In this document: positions 1-8,594 of the stretch, in pieces
How the letters are laid out: every line of letters begins with the position of its first letter
How positions within the stretch are numbered: the stretch's first letter is position 1
NCBI GenBank assembly: GCA_019694145.1
Contig: JAIBCJ010000002.1
Span: forward strand, 1-64,000
Length of the DNA: 64,000 bases
Source of the DNA: Solirubrobacterales bacterium
GTDB taxonomy: Bacteria > Actinomycetota > Thermoleophilia > Solirubrobacterales > 70-9
Reading direction: 5' to 3'
Translations under genes and position numbers: made by a program
Notes under the pieces: model-generated
What the model was told of the DNA's origin: nothing
Databases searched by the model: none
Seen by the model: the letters and a program-made list of their open reading frames with translations, nothing else

Positions 1-426
1 ATTCGGGAGGGGTGAGCCGGCGGCGAGGAAGAACCAGGCGATGAAGGCGATGAAGGCGATCACGACCGAGCCGATGATCACTACTTCGATCAACGACGGA
101 GGGTCGCCGCTCTTCTCGCTGTCCCTGAGGCTCTTCATCCAGCCCATCCGGATCGGCCCGACATCACGGGCGCCGGTCAGCCGGATGTAGATCTCGTTCA
201 GCCGGCCGAGGATCCAGGCGACCAGCAGGATCGAGGCGATCGCCCCGAAAAGCACGATCAGGTACGGCCCGAGGCTGGGGAACTGGCTGTCCGCGAACTG
301 TGATCCGACCCACAGCCAGACCAGCGGAATCACCGACCAGAGCGAAAGCGCCGCAAGCAGCATCACCCCGGCGACCGCGCCTGCCGCGACCGTCCTCGAA
401 GCCCTGTGTTTGCCCTCGGGAATCAT
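1..426 (-). CDS. Membrane protein, C-terminus beyond window
   Basis: An open frame on the minus strand starts at ATG 426-424 and runs off the left edge after 142 codons. The protein begins MIPEGKHRASR and has three clear hydrophobic segments, at about residues 13-37, 50-72 and 112-137. A charged cytoplasmic-looking loop containing RLNEIYIRLTGARD lies between the second and third. I do not recognise the family; it looks like an integral membrane protein. It is divergent from yebC with 28 bases between the two ATGs, so the two promoters must overlap. The total length is unknown because the gene is cut by the window edge. Confidence 0.6.
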   Translation of the reverse strand, partial: MIPEGKHRASRTVAAGAVAGVMLLAALSLWSVIPLVWLWVGSQFADSQFPSLGPYLIVLFGAIASILLVAWILGRLNEIYIRLTGARDVGPIRMGWMKSLRDSEKSGDPPSLIEVVIIGSVVIAFIAFIAWFFLAAGSPLPN

Positions 427-442
427 CAGTTGCTCTTGTTCA

Positions 443-448
443 TAGAAT
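443..448 (+). promoter_or_regulatory. -10 box of yebC, leaderless type
   Basis: TAGAAT ends six bases before the yebC ATG, which places the transcription start at or next to the A of the start codon. There is no Shine-Dalgarno sequence before the ATG. This fits the TAnnnT -10 plus leaderless mRNA pattern known from Actinobacteria. Confidence 0.5.
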
Positions 449-454
449 CACAAC

Positions 455-1207
455 ATGTCCGGTCACTCGAAATGGTCTTCGATCAAGCACAAGAAAGGGG
501 CAGCTGACGCAAAGCGCGGTCAGCTCTTCACCAAACTCGCCCGGGCGATAACCATCGCCGCCCGCGAGGGTGGTGGCGATCCCGACGGCAACCCGGCTCT
601 CGCCACCGCAATCCAGAAGGCCCGGGCGCAATCCATGCCCAAGGCCAACATCGAGAAGGCGATCGACCGGGGCACCGGTGAAGGCGACGACGCGGTCGTC
701 GTCGAGCGGATCCAGTTCGAGGGCTACGGACCCGGCGGTGCCGCGATCCTCGTTGATGCCCTGACCGACAACCGCAACCGGACCAGCGCCGAAGTCAGGC
801 ATGCCTTCACCAAACACAACGGCAGCCTCGGCGAGCCCGGTTCGGTCGCCTGGATGTTCGAAACCTTCGGTGTGGTCGTGGTTGACGGTGAAGCCAACAG
901 CGAAGACGACCTGATGGGGGCGATCGACGCCGGAGCCAGCGACGTGGTCGAGGAAGAAGGCAAGCTGCGCGTCCTCGCCGAACCGACCAACCTGACCGCG
1001 GTCAGGCAGGCAATCGAGGCCGACGGCATCGAGATCGAATCGGCCGGGCTCGAAGTCATCCCCAAGAACACGGTCGATATCGAGGAATCCGACGCCGGCA
1101 CCCTGATCAAGCTGCTCGAAGCGATCGAAGACCAGGACGACGTGAACGAAGTCCACGCCAACTTCGACATCCCGGACGAGGTTCTGGAGAAGATCGCCGC
1201 CGATTAG
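455..1207 (+). CDS. yebC: YebC/PmpR family regulator or translation factor
   Basis: The 250-residue protein has the full YebC signature: N-terminal MSGHSKWSSIKHKK, the basic KANIEKAIDRG segment, EGYGPGG near residue 90 and the acidic C-terminal domain. Family members are described as DNA-binding regulators, and more recently as ribosome-associated factors that help translation through proline stretches. The length matches the family norm. It lies upstream of ruvC-ruvA-ruvB, a placement seen in many bacteria, here separated from ruvC by a haem-binding protein gene. The start is fixed by the conserved N-terminus; the leaderless -10 box at 443 agrees. Confidence 0.95.
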   Translation: MSGHSKWSSIKHKKGAADAKRGQLFTKLARAITIAAREGGGDPDGNPALATAIQKARAQSMPKANIEKAIDRGTGEGDDAVVVERIQFEGYGPGGAAILVDALTDNRNRTSAEVRHAFTKHNGSLGEPGSVAWMFETFGVVVVDGEANSEDDLMGAIDAGASDVVEEEGKLRVLAEPTNLTAVRQAIEADGIEIESAGLEVIPKNTVDIEESDAGTLIKLLEAIEDQDDVNEVHANFDIPDEVLEKIAAD

Positions 1208-1246
1208 AGTCCTCTTGCAAAGCTGGAATTGATCGAATGATCGCTC

Positions 1247-1252
1247 TATCTT
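1247..1252 (+). promoter_or_regulatory. -10 box of haem-binding protein gene
   Basis: TATCTT ends exactly six bases before ATG 1259, with no ribosome-binding site between. This is the same leaderless geometry as at yebC. No convincing -35 box is seen. Confidence 0.4.
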
Positions 1253-1258
1253 CGGCCC

Positions 1259-1750
1259 ATGGAAAGCGAAGGCGGTCGCTGGAGTCGGGCCTCATGGGCG
1301 AAAAGAATCGGCTGGATCTTCGGGGGGCTTGTCGCTCTCTTCCTGGTCATCCAGCTGGTCCCCTACGGCAGGGACCACACCAATCCTCCGGTCACCCGGT
1401 CACCGAAGTTCGTCGGTGCCCAGACCGAGCAGATCTTCAATGACTCCTGTGGCGACTGCCACAGCAACCTGACCAAGTGGCCCTGGTATTCCAACGTGGC
1501 GCCCGTCTCCTGGCTGGTGCAGAGCGACGTTGACGAGGGTCGTTCGATCATGAACTTCTCCGAGTGGGACAAGCCGCAGCCGGCGATCGACGAACTGGTC
1601 GAGCAGATCAATGAAGGTTCGATGCCGCCTTCCAAGTACACGAGGATCCACAGCGGAACGAAGCTCTCCGATTCCGAAAAGCAGACCCTGATCAACGGGC
1701 TGATCGCCACCTACCGGGCCAATCCACCCGGCGGCATCAAGGGTGGCTGA
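1259..1750 (+). CDS. Membrane-anchored haem-binding domain protein
   Basis: The 163-residue protein has one N-terminal membrane segment (about residues 18-36, GWIFGGLVALFLVIQLVPYG) followed by an extracytoplasmic domain. A single CxxCH haem-c motif (CGDCH, residues 65-69) is followed by a WPWYSNVAPVSW segment. This arrangement is typical of the haem-binding domain family (Haem_bd), and a later MPP motif (SMPPSKY) is also typical. It probably carries one covalently bound haem on the outer face of the membrane; a partner is not apparent nearby. It stands alone between yebC and ruvC. ATG 1259 is preceded by a leaderless-type -10 box. Confidence 0.75.
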   Translation: MESEGGRWSRASWAKRIGWIFGGLVALFLVIQLVPYGRDHTNPPVTRSPKFVGAQTEQIFNDSCGDCHSNLTKWPWYSNVAPVSWLVQSDVDEGRSIMNFSEWDKPQPAIDELVEQINEGSMPPSKYTRIHSGTKLSDSEKQTLINGLIATYRANPPGGIKGG

Positions 1751-1786
1751 AAGAGGCATCCGACGGGCGGTACAGAATCATGAGGG

Positions 1787-2320
1787 ATGAAAGTCGTAAT
1801 GGGGATAGATCCCGGGACGGCGAACCTCGGCTTCGGCGTGGTCAGGATCGAGGGTGGCCACATGGTCGCCCTGGACGGCGGGGTTATCGAAACCGCTTCC
1901 GGTGATCCGCTCGAACGGCGACTTGGCGAGATTCATTCCTCCCTTTCCCGCCTGATCAAGTGGCATCAGCCGGTTGCCCTGGCGATCGAGGATCTCTATT
2001 TCGGCAAGAACGTGGGCTCGGCGATGAAGGTGGGGCAGGCCTCCGGCGTTTCGATGCTGGCCGCCGCCCAATGCGACGTGCCCTGTTTCAGCTACACGCC
2101 GCAGGCGATCAAGACCGCGGTCTGCGGTTCGGGCAACGCGGCCAAACGGCAGGTGCAGAAGATGGTTGCGACCCTGCTCAACCTCAGCGAAGTTCCCCAG
2201 CCGGATCACGCGGCTGATGCCCTGGCGGTAGCGATCTGCCATGGCGGTACGGCTGGCCGGAGGGATGCGACCGAGGCCGCCCTGGCCGGATCCGGGTCGT
2301 CCCTGCGGGTGGCGAGTTGA
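1787..2320 (+). CDS. ruvC: Holliday junction resolvase RuvC
   Basis: RuvC is the endonuclease that cuts Holliday junctions symmetrically within RuvABC. The 177-residue protein shows the RNase H-like acidic centre: D8 in GIDPG, E68 in AIEDLYF, and D140, H141 and D144 in the DHAADALA block. The length is normal for the family. The stop codon overlaps the TTG start of ruvA (TTGA), so the two are translationally coupled, and ruvB follows directly. A second in-frame ATG at 1799 exists, but the usual MKVVMGIDPG start is preferred; GAGGG lies just before it. Confidence 0.95.
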   Translation: MKVVMGIDPGTANLGFGVVRIEGGHMVALDGGVIETASGDPLERRLGEIHSSLSRLIKWHQPVALAIEDLYFGKNVGSAMKVGQASGVSMLAAAQCDVPCFSYTPQAIKTAVCGSGNAAKRQVQKMVATLLNLSEVPQPDHAADALAVAICHGGTAGRRDATEAALAGSGSSLRVAS

Positions 2321-2916
2321 TCGCCACGGTCCGCGGAGAGGTCCTGGTCAGGCGCTCCGATTACGTCGTGATCGAGGCGGCCGGGGTGGGATACCGGCTG
2401 GCGGTCAGTTCCGAGACGCTGCGCAGCGTGCCGGCGGCCGGCCAGGAGATTTTCCTCCACGCCGAGACGATCAGCCGCGACGACAGCCTGCTGCTCTACG
2501 GCTTCTCATCCGAGGAAGAACGGGATCTCTTCAACATGCTGATCGGGGTGAGCGGAATCGGCCCCAAGGTCGCGATCTCCGCCCTTTCGGGAGGCCCGCA
2601 CCGGGAACTGACCCGGGCGATCATTGCCGGTGACGCAAAACGCTTTCAGGCGGTGCCCGGGATCGGCAAGCGAACCGCCGAGCGGATCATCCTCGAACTC
2701 AAGGACAAGGTGACTTCGGTCGCCGAGGAAGCGGGAGAAGCAGTTCTTCCCGCCGCCTCGGACGCCCGCTCGCTCGCTCGCGACGGTCTGATCAATCTCG
2801 GTTACGCCCCGCTGGAAGCCGAGCAGCTGCTCGACGGCGTCGGCGATGGCGATGACCCGCAGCAGCTGATCGGCGCGGCCCTCAAACGCGCAGCCGCGTC
2901 CGGCCGGGGGGAGTGA
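2317..2916 (+). CDS. ruvA: Holliday junction DNA helicase subunit RuvA
   Basis: RuvA binds the four-way junction and loads RuvB. The 199-residue protein starts with the usual [10 protein letters not shown]. It has an N-terminal OB-like domain and two helix-hairpin-helix motifs, VSGIGPK and [12 protein letters not shown], near residues 76-120. The C-terminal RuvB-binding domain (about 145-199) includes [10 protein letters not shown]. The start is TTG 2317, inside the ruvC stop, and ruvB begins one base after the ruvA stop. Length and order ruvC-ruvA-ruvB are classical. Confidence 0.95.
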   Translation: MIATVRGEVLVRRSDYVVIEAAGVGYRLAVSSETLRSVPAAGQEIFLHAETISRDDSLLLYGFSSEEERDLFNMLIGVSGIGPKVAISALSGGPHRELTRAIIAGDAKRFQAVPGIGKRTAERIILELKDKVTSVAEEAGEAVLPAASDARSLARDGLINLGYAPLEAEQLLDGVGDGDDPQQLIGAALKRAAASGRGE

Positions 2917-2917
2917 G

Positions 2918-4003
2918 ATGAGCGACCTGCCCGATTTCGGTGGCAAGCGGATCGACCTCGGGGTCGAGGCCGACCTGCCCGAAGGTGCCGAGCTGCGGGT
3001 CCACGACGCCCGGGCCGATCAGCCCGACCTCGAGCTCGACCAGTCGCTCAGGCCGAAAGGGCTCGGGGATTTCGTCAACCAGAAGCAGGTGACCGACCAG
3101 CTGGCCGTGTTCATCGAGGCTGCCCGCCGCCGGGGGGAACCACTCGATCACGTGCTTCTGGCCGGTCCGCCCGGTCTGGGCAAGACCTCGCTGGCCAACA
3201 TCGTCGCCGCCGAGATGGGCGTGCCGCTGATCCAGACCGCCGGCCCGGCCCTGGAACGCAAGGGTGACGTCGCCGCCTTTCTCACTTCGCTGGAGCCCGG
3301 CAGTGTCTTCTTCATCGATGAGATTCACCGGCTTGGGCGGGCCGTGGAAGAGACTCTCTACCCGGCGATGGAAGACGGTGAGCTGCCGGTGGTGCTCGGC
3401 CAGGGGGCCGGCGCCCAGACCGTGACCCTGCCGTTGCCGCCGTTTACCCTGATCGGGGCCACTACCCGCAGCGGCCTGCTGACGACTCCGCTGCGGGACC
3501 GGTTTGGCGTCTCCCATAGGCTCGAGTACTACACACCGGCCGATCTGGCCAGGATCGTGATTCGTTCGGCCGGGATCCTCGGGGTCGAGATCGACGAGGG
3601 GGGAGCGGTGGCGATCGCCGAGCGTTCCCGCGGCACGCCACGGGTCGCCAACCGCCTGCTCAAACGGGTGCGGGACTTCGCCGAGGTCAAGGGCTCCGGT
3701 TCGGTCGATGCGGAAATGGCCGACGCTGCGCTCGAGATGCTCGAAGTCGACAAGGCCGGCCTCGACCGGGCCGACCGCGCCCTGCTCGAGTTGATCGCGA
3801 CGCGGTTTCAGGGCGGGCCGGTCGGCCTTTCGACGATTGCGGTGGCGATCGGTGAGGAGCAGGACACGATCGAAGACGTGCTGGAGCCCTATCTGCTCCA
3901 GATGGGCATGCTGAAGCGCACCCCGCGGGGGCGGGTTCTTACGCAGTCAGCTTTCGAGCACCTCGGCCTGCCGGTTCCCTCGGGCCATCAGTCGCTCTTC
4001 TAG
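2918..4003 (+). CDS. ruvB: Holliday junction DNA helicase RuvB
   Basis: RuvB is the AAA+ hexameric motor of branch migration. The 361-residue protein has Walker A GPPGLGKT at residues 83-90, Walker B FIDEIH, the sensor segment GATTRSGLL and the C-terminal winged-helix DNA-binding domain with [10 protein letters not shown]. It has a rather long N-terminal lead of about 40 residues before [10 protein letters not shown]. The gene ends in CTAG, a palindrome that also supplies the TAG stop of the convergent reductase gene, so the two genes share four bases. Confidence 0.96.
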   Translation: MSDLPDFGGKRIDLGVEADLPEGAELRVHDARADQPDLELDQSLRPKGLGDFVNQKQVTDQLAVFIEAARRRGEPLDHVLLAGPPGLGKTSLANIVAAEMGVPLIQTAGPALERKGDVAAFLTSLEPGSVFFIDEIHRLGRAVEETLYPAMEDGELPVVLGQGAGAQTVTLPLPPFTLIGATTRSGLLTTPLRDRFGVSHRLEYYTPADLARIVIRSAGILGVEIDEGGAVAIAERSRGTPRVANRLLKRVRDFAEVKGSGSVDAEMADAALEMLEVDKAGLDRADRALLELIATRFQGGPVGLSTIAVAIGEEQDTIEDVLEPYLLQMGMLKRTPRGRVLTQSAFEHLGLPVPSGHQSLF

Positions 4004-4911
4004 GTCGCTTCGAAAAATCCCTGGCGCCAACTGGGGATCGACGGTTCCCATCCGGTCTGCGCCTTGAACTTCGCGTTCGATGCGCCCCGGCCCTCGGTGG
4101 CCTGCAACGCGATCGGTTTGCCGGCGATCAGCGCGGCCAGCCAGAACGGAACCTTGCGTGGTGGTTTGGCCCCGACCGACTCTGCGAAAACGGGAATCCA
4201 GTCCCTGGTCGCGGCCGGTTCATCATCGGTCACGTTGTAGATCCCCTCGCCTTTTTCCAGGGCAGCGACCGCGGCTGAAGCCGCATCTTCGACGTGGAGG
4301 AAAGAGGTCATGCCGTGGCCGCCACCGACGATCGGCAGCCGCCGCTTGCGGACTTCACCGGACAGGTAGCCGTCACGGGCGTACCAGGTGCCCGGGCCGT
4401 AGAGCAGCCCGTAACGGAGCACGACCGCCTCGAACCGGTCGTCTTCGAGCGACTTTCGCTCGTGGCCAAGCACGGCGTCGTGGACCCCGCTGCGATCAAC
4501 CGGTTCCTCCTCGGCCTTGATCATCGGTCCGCTCAGCTCGTAGAGGAAGGAGATGCTCTGGGTGACCACGCGGGGGGCGCCGGCGGCGGCCGTCGCTTCG
4601 ATCAGGTTGTCTCCGCCTTCCGACCTGATCCGGTTGTTGGCGTCATAGAACCCCTTCTTCTTCGGCTCAAACTTCCCGGGCAGGCTGGTCAGCTGGTTGA
4701 CCACGACTTCGGGTTCGGCCTTGACGACGGCCTCGATCAGCTGCGCCCGATCGAAGACGTCGCAGGCAACCGCGATGCCGCCAGCCTCGCGGATCCGCGC
4801 CGCGCCCTGGCCGCCGCGGGTCGACCCGACCACCTCGTGGCCTGCCGCCGCGAGCTGACGGACCAGGGGCAGGCCGATCGCGCCACTGGCTCCGGCGATG
4901 AAGATCTTCAT
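4000..4911 (-). CDS. NAD(P)-dependent epimerase/dehydratase
   Basis: The 303-residue short-chain dehydrogenase-like protein has the N-terminal Rossmann motif GASGAIG (residues 7-13). It carries a substrate-side [11 protein letters not shown] segment near residue 170. The extended-SDR active site is atypical: the usual YxxxK is not obvious, and an [10 protein letters not shown] segment stands where the catalytic Ser/Tyr region is expected. It resembles atypical extended SDRs (nucleoside-diphosphate-sugar epimerase-like). The substrate is unknown. The gene is single, convergent with ruvB (four-base overlap) and divergent from the PAS gene, with only 39 bases between the two ATGs. The -10 box TAGGCT at 4918-4923 lies six bases before the ATG, so the mRNA is probably leaderless. 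Confidence 0.75.
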   Translation of the reverse strand: MKIFIAGASGAIGLPLVRQLAAAGHEVVGSTRGGQGAARIREAGGIAVACDVFDRAQLIEAVVKAEPEVVVNQLTSLPGKFEPKKKGFYDANNRIRSEGGDNLIEATAAAGAPRVVTQSISFLYELSGPMIKAEEEPVDRSGVHDAVLGHERKSLEDDRFEAVVLRYGLLYGPGTWYARDGYLSGEVRKRRLPIVGGGHGMTSFLHVEDAASAAVAALEKGEGIYNVTDDEPAATRDWIPVFAESVGAKPPRKVPFWLAALIAGKPIALQATEGRGASNAKFKAQTGWEPSIPSWRQGFFEAT

Positions 4912-4917
4912 GGACGC

Positions 4918-4943
4918 AGCCTATGTCACCAATTCAATACCCT
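4918..4943. promoter_or_regulatory. Divergent promoter pair, reductase and PAS genes
   Basis: The 39-base gap between ATG 4911 (minus) and ATG 4951 (plus) carries TAGGCT read leftwards at 4923-4918, six bases before the minus-strand ATG, and TACCCT read rightwards at 4938-4943, seven bases before the plus-strand ATG. Both genes lack a ribosome-binding site, so both messages look leaderless, and polymerases on the two sites would compete for space. Confidence 0.45.
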
Positions 4944-4950
4944 TCCCGCG

Positions 4951-5439
4951 ATGCCCTTCTTCATCTGTCCCAGTTGCGGGAACCGCGAGAACAGCGGCGA
5001 CCGGACCGCCGGTTTCAGCCCGCGACCGAAGGGCTGCTCGAAGTGCGGGTTCGGGTTCGTCTTCGAACTGCTCGACGATTACTACCCGGCCCCGAACGCG
5101 GCGTTCTTCGTCTGCGACCAGGAAGGGCGGGTCATCGACGCGGGCCGGGGGAGTTTCCAGCTGACCGGCCTGACCGACGAGGACGTGATCGGCCGCCCGG
5201 TTCGCGAAGTGCTGGGGCTCGAATGGATCGACCCCGGTGACGGCGGACCGGAAGCCGACACAAACGGTGACGGTGAGACCGACCCGATCGAGACTTCCCT
5301 GGAATGGGGTGTCCGTTCGCTCGGAAAGCGCGTCGAAGTGCGCTCCGAGAAGGATTCCGCCGCCCAGGCCATTGCTGACGTCTTCCCGGCGTATGACGAT
5401 GACGGGGGTCTGATGATCGTCTTGACGCCAGAAGGGTAA
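4951..5439 (+). CDS. Zinc-ribbon PAS domain protein
   Basis: The 162-residue protein begins MPFFICPSCGNRE. It carries two CxxC pairs (CPSC near residue 6 and CSKC near residue 31), consistent with a small zinc ribbon. A PAS-like sensory domain follows (about residues 50-160), with AFFVCDQEGRVIDAG, LTGLTDEDVIGRPVREVLGL and a C-terminal ending MIVLTPEG. No output domain is present, so it may act by binding a partner. The family is not named here. It lies immediately upstream of secDF; its TAA stop is also the start of the TAAGCT -10 box before secDF. ATG 4951 is chosen because of the zinc-ribbon start and the leaderless -10 box, although the frame is open further upstream. Confidence 0.7.
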   Translation: MPFFICPSCGNRENSGDRTAGFSPRPKGCSKCGFGFVFELLDDYYPAPNAAFFVCDQEGRVIDAGRGSFQLTGLTDEDVIGRPVREVLGLEWIDPGDGGPEADTNGDGETDPIETSLEWGVRSLGKRVEVRSEKDSAAQAIADVFPAYDDDGGLMIVLTPEG

Positions 5440-5442
5440 GCT
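5437..5442 (+). promoter_or_regulatory. Possible -10 box of secDF
   Basis: TAAGCT overlaps the stop codon of the PAS gene and ends nine bases before ATG 5452. It fits the TAnnnT pattern seen elsewhere in the window and would give a leader of only two to three bases. Confidence 0.3.
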
Positions 5443-5451
5443 TCCGCTCGA

Positions 5452-8298
5452 ATGGGAGGCAGGCGCCGCAACATATTCGTGCTGCTGTTCGTGCTCGGTC
5501 TGGTGATCGTGTCGGGCATCGTGTGCCTGAAGAAGCCGACCCAGCTCGGGCTCGACCTTCAGGGCGGCATCGAGCTGACCCTTCAGGGTCGGCCGACCCC
5601 GCAGGTCAAGGAAGTCACTTCCGAGGCGATGGACCGCTCGGTGGACATCATCCGTTCCGGTTGCGACAAGCTCGGCGTTTCCGAAATCGAGGTTTCGCGA
5701 CTGGGCGCCGACCAGATCTCGGTCGGCATTCCGGGCGCGACCAACGTCGGTACCGCGACCGAATGCGCAACCAAACCCGCCCGGCTTTACTTCTATGACT
5801 GGGAGAACAACCTGGTCGGACCGGCCCGTGACCTCAGCCTGGTCGGGACGGGAGCCGACACCGCAGAAGTCTCGAAGCAGGTCCGCAAGGCCTGGGTCGA
5901 CGCCGGCCGCCCGCCGACCGAAGGCTTCAACCGCACCTGGATCGGCCTCGGTGCCGAACCGACGATGTGGGACGCCGTCAACCTCGCCGCCAAGCAGCCA
6001 CGCGACGACAAGTGCGAGGACTGCACCTCCGGTGACAAGTACTACCTCTTCGACGAGAAGACCCATGAACTGATCTCGGGACCGGTCACGGCGAAGGAAG
6101 ACCTCTACTACAACGATCAGGGCCGGCCGATCCCTCACAAGGGCATCGTCAAGAAGGTTCCCCAGGGCACGATCATCGTCGACGAGCTGCCGACCGATTC
6201 CGACGGCAAGACGATCGACGACGAGTCGCAGGCCGGCTACTTCGTCCTCAAGGACAATGCGGCCCTTTCCGGATCCGAGATCAAGGATCCCCAGCAGAAC
6301 CTCGACCAGTTCAACCAGCCGAATGTGACCTTCGACTTCACCGGCGACGGCAAGGACTCCTTCCAGGAGATCACCCGCCGGATCGCCCAGGAAGGGCAGG
6401 CCCGCGCGATCGGAGGGGTCACCTCGGCCGACCAGGCTTCGGCCCTTTCCGGTCACTTCGCGATCATCCTCGACGGCCAGGTCGTCTCGAGGCCGATCAT
6501 CAACTTCGTCGAGAACCCGGACGGCATCGACGGCCGCCAGGGGGCCCAGATCTCCGGCGGGTTCACGGTCGACCAGGCGCAGAACCTGGCCGAGCTCCTG
6601 CAGCGTGGTGCCCTGCCGATTGACCTCAAGCTGACTTCGCAGAGCCAGGTGTCGGCGACCCTCGGGCAGGAAGCTCTCGATCAGGGCGTGCTGGCGCTGC
6701 TGGTCGGGCTCTTCTGCGTGATCATCTTCCTGATCGTCTTCTACCGCTTCCTCGGCGGTGTCGCCTCGCTGGCGCTGCTGGTCTACGCGGTCCTCTTCCT
6801 CGCCCTGATCAAGGTGATCCCGATCACCATGACCCTGCCGGGCATAGCCGGTCTGGTCTTAACCATCGGGGTCGCAGCCGACTCCAACATCGTCATCTTC
6901 GAACGCGTCAAGGAAGAGTTGCGTGCAGGAAGATCCGTGCAATCGGCGATTACGCTCGGTTACCGGCGCGGGATCAGCACGATCATCGACGCCAACGTCG
7001 TCACCCTGCTGACCGCCTTCATCCTCTTCGTCCTCGCGACCTCGGGCATCAAGGGCTTCGCCTTCACGCTCGGTGTCGGCACCATCGTTTCGCTCCTGAC
7101 CGCGGTCGTCTTCACCCAGGCGCTGCTCGGTTCGATGTCGAACACGAAGCTGATGCGCTCCGACAAGGCATTCGCCGGCATGGAGGGCAAGGAGAGATGG
7201 CATTTCGACTTCATGGGCAGCGCGCCGAAGTTCTTTGCGATCTCCGGCGTGATCCTGCTGATCGGTGCCGGCGCGCTGACCACCAAGGGCCTCAACTTCG
7301 GCATCGACTTCGAGTCCGGCACCCGGATCGAGGTGGCCCTGAACGATTCGGCCTCAACCGAGGATGTCCGCAGCGTGCTCAGCCCGCTCGGGCTCGGCAG
7401 CGCCGACATCCAGACCATCACCGACAACCCGACCCTCGGTGACAACGCCTTCCAGATCGAGAGCGAGACCCTCGACCCGTCCGAGGTCTCGAAGGTCGAC
7501 GACGCGCTGAACAAGGAGTTCGGCGTAAGTGCCGACGGCTTCAACAGCACCTCGGTCGGTCCGACGTTCGGCGCCTCGGTCGCCCGCAGCGCGGCCCTTG
7601 CGATCTTCTTCTCGATGATCCTGATCATGGGATACGTGGCGATCCGCTTCGGCGGCAAGTACACGGTCCCGGTCCTGATCGCGATCGCCCACGACTTCCT
7701 GATCGCACTCGGAATCTATGCATTGCTCGGGTTCGAGGTCTCGAGTGCCACCGTGGCGGCATTCCTGACGATTCTGGGCTACTCGCAATACGACACGATC
7801 ATCGTTTTCGACCGAATCCGGGAGAACGAACCGAAGATGCCGCGGGCGACCTACTCGCAGATCGTCAACAAGTCGATGAGCGAGGTCATGACCCGTTCGC
7901 TGGTCACCAGCTTCTCGACCGTGATCGGCGTCATCGCACTGCTGATCTTCGGTGGCGAGGTTTTGCGTTCGTTCGCGATCGCGATCCTGGTCGGTGTTGC
8001 TTCCGGCACCTACTCGTCGATCTTCATCGCTTCGCCCGTGCTCGCCCTGTGGAAGGAGCACGAGCCCGCGTTCAAGCGTCGCCGGCGCCAGCAGATCGAG
8101 ACCCAGGGCTCGGTTCCCGCTTTCGCATCCGACCTCGAGGTCGCCCGCAAGGATTCAGGCAACGGAGCCGAGAGCAAGGCAGGCGAGGAAGGCGCAGTCG
8201 AGGAAGCGGCCCCGTCGCAAGGCGGGCCGAACCTCTCGCCCCGTGACCGGCGCCGGCTGGAGCGGCAGAAAGCCAAGGAAAGCGGAGGGGAAGCCTGA
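5452..8298 (+). CDS. secDF: Fused protein-export protein SecD-SecF
   Basis: This 948-residue RND-type membrane protein helps SecYEG complete protein export using the proton gradient. It is a fusion of the normally separate SecD and SecF. The SecD half has an N-terminal membrane helix, the GLDLQGGIELTL motif near residue 31, a large periplasmic domain and a five-helix block starting near residue 410. The SecF half begins near residue 580 (WHFDFMGSAPKFFAISGV), contains FGIDFESGT and ends in its own membrane block. The C-terminal tail is charged and cytoplasmic. An insert in the first periplasmic domain carries a CEDC pair. No yajC lies beside it. The stop overlaps the start of the next gene (TGATG). 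Confidence 0.95.
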   Translation: MGGRRRNIFVLLFVLGLVIVSGIVCLKKPTQLGLDLQGGIELTLQGRPTPQVKEVTSEAMDRSVDIIRSGCDKLGVSEIEVSRLGADQISVGIPGATNVGTATECATKPARLYFYDWENNLVGPARDLSLVGTGADTAEVSKQVRKAWVDAGRPPTEGFNRTWIGLGAEPTMWDAVNLAAKQPRDDKCEDCTSGDKYYLFDEKTHELISGPVTAKEDLYYNDQGRPIPHKGIVKKVPQGTIIVDELPTDSDGKTIDDESQAGYFVLKDNAALSGSEIKDPQQNLDQFNQPNVTFDFTGDGKDSFQEITRRIAQEGQARAIGGVTSADQASALSGHFAIILDGQVVSRPIINFVENPDGIDGRQGAQISGGFTVDQAQNLAELLQRGALPIDLKLTSQSQVSATLGQEALDQGVLALLVGLFCVIIFLIVFYRFLGGVASLALLVYAVLFLALIKVIPITMTLPGIAGLVLTIGVAADSNIVIFERVKEELRAGRSVQSAITLGYRRGISTIIDANVVTLLTAFILFVLATSGIKGFAFTLGVGTIVSLLTAVVFTQALLGSMSNTKLMRSDKAFAGMEGKERWHFDFMGSAPKFFAISGVILLIGAGALTTKGLNFGIDFESGTRIEVALNDSASTEDVRSVLSPLGLGSADIQTITDNPTLGDNAFQIESETLDPSEVSKVDDALNKEFGVSADGFNSTSVGPTFGASVARSAALAIFFSMILIMGYVAIRFGGKYTVPVLIAIAHDFLIALGIYALLGFEVSSATVAAFLTILGYSQYDTIIVFDRIRENEPKMPRATYSQIVNKSMSEVMTRSLVTSFSTVIGVIALLIFGGEVLRSFAIAILVGVASGTYSSIFIASPVLALWKEHEPAFKRRRRQQIETQGSVPAFASDLEVARKDSGNGAESKAGEEGAVEEAAPSQGGPNLSPRDRRRLERQKAKESGGEA

Positions 8299-8594
8299 TG
8301 TCAATCGTTATCTGGTTCACCGTCGCGCTCGCGCTCTGGCACTTCACGATCTTTGTGCCCGACCGTTTCTGGCAGGGCATCATCGGCGCCCTGATCGGCT
8401 GCGTGCTCGGCGGATTGATCTCCGGTGCGATCGTCGAGCTGATACTCGGCAACGGCCTTGCCGACACCGACATCATCACCTTCCTGGCCGCGGTGCCGGG
8501 AACGCTGATCGGCGCCTGGGTGATTTACCGGATCGGTGTTTCCCAGGGCACCGAACCGATTGAAGCCGGCTCCGAGCCGGCGGAAAAGGTCTAG
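8298..8594 (+). CDS. Small membrane protein after SecDF
   Basis: The 98-residue protein has an N-terminal hydrophobic helix (about residues 2-20), a glycine-rich second helix (GIIGALIGCVLGGLISGAIVEL) and a third (ITFLAAVPGTLIGAWVIYRI), then a short acidic tail. The glycine-rich helices recall the transglycosylase-associated/GlsB (YeaQ-YmgE) type of small membrane protein, but the match is only by appearance. It is translationally coupled to secDF (ATG inside the secDF stop), and recJ starts inside its 3' end. Function is unknown. Confidence 0.65.
   Translation: MSIVIWFTVALALWHFTIFVPDRFWQGIIGALIGCVLGGLISGAIVELILGNGLADTDIITFLAAVPGTLIGAWVIYRIGVSQGTEPIEAGSEPAEKV

Noticed and set aside
4921-6456. 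511-codon minus-strand frame across the PAS gene and secDF
   Set aside because: It spans two real genes and their promoter on the other strand, and has low-complexity composition.
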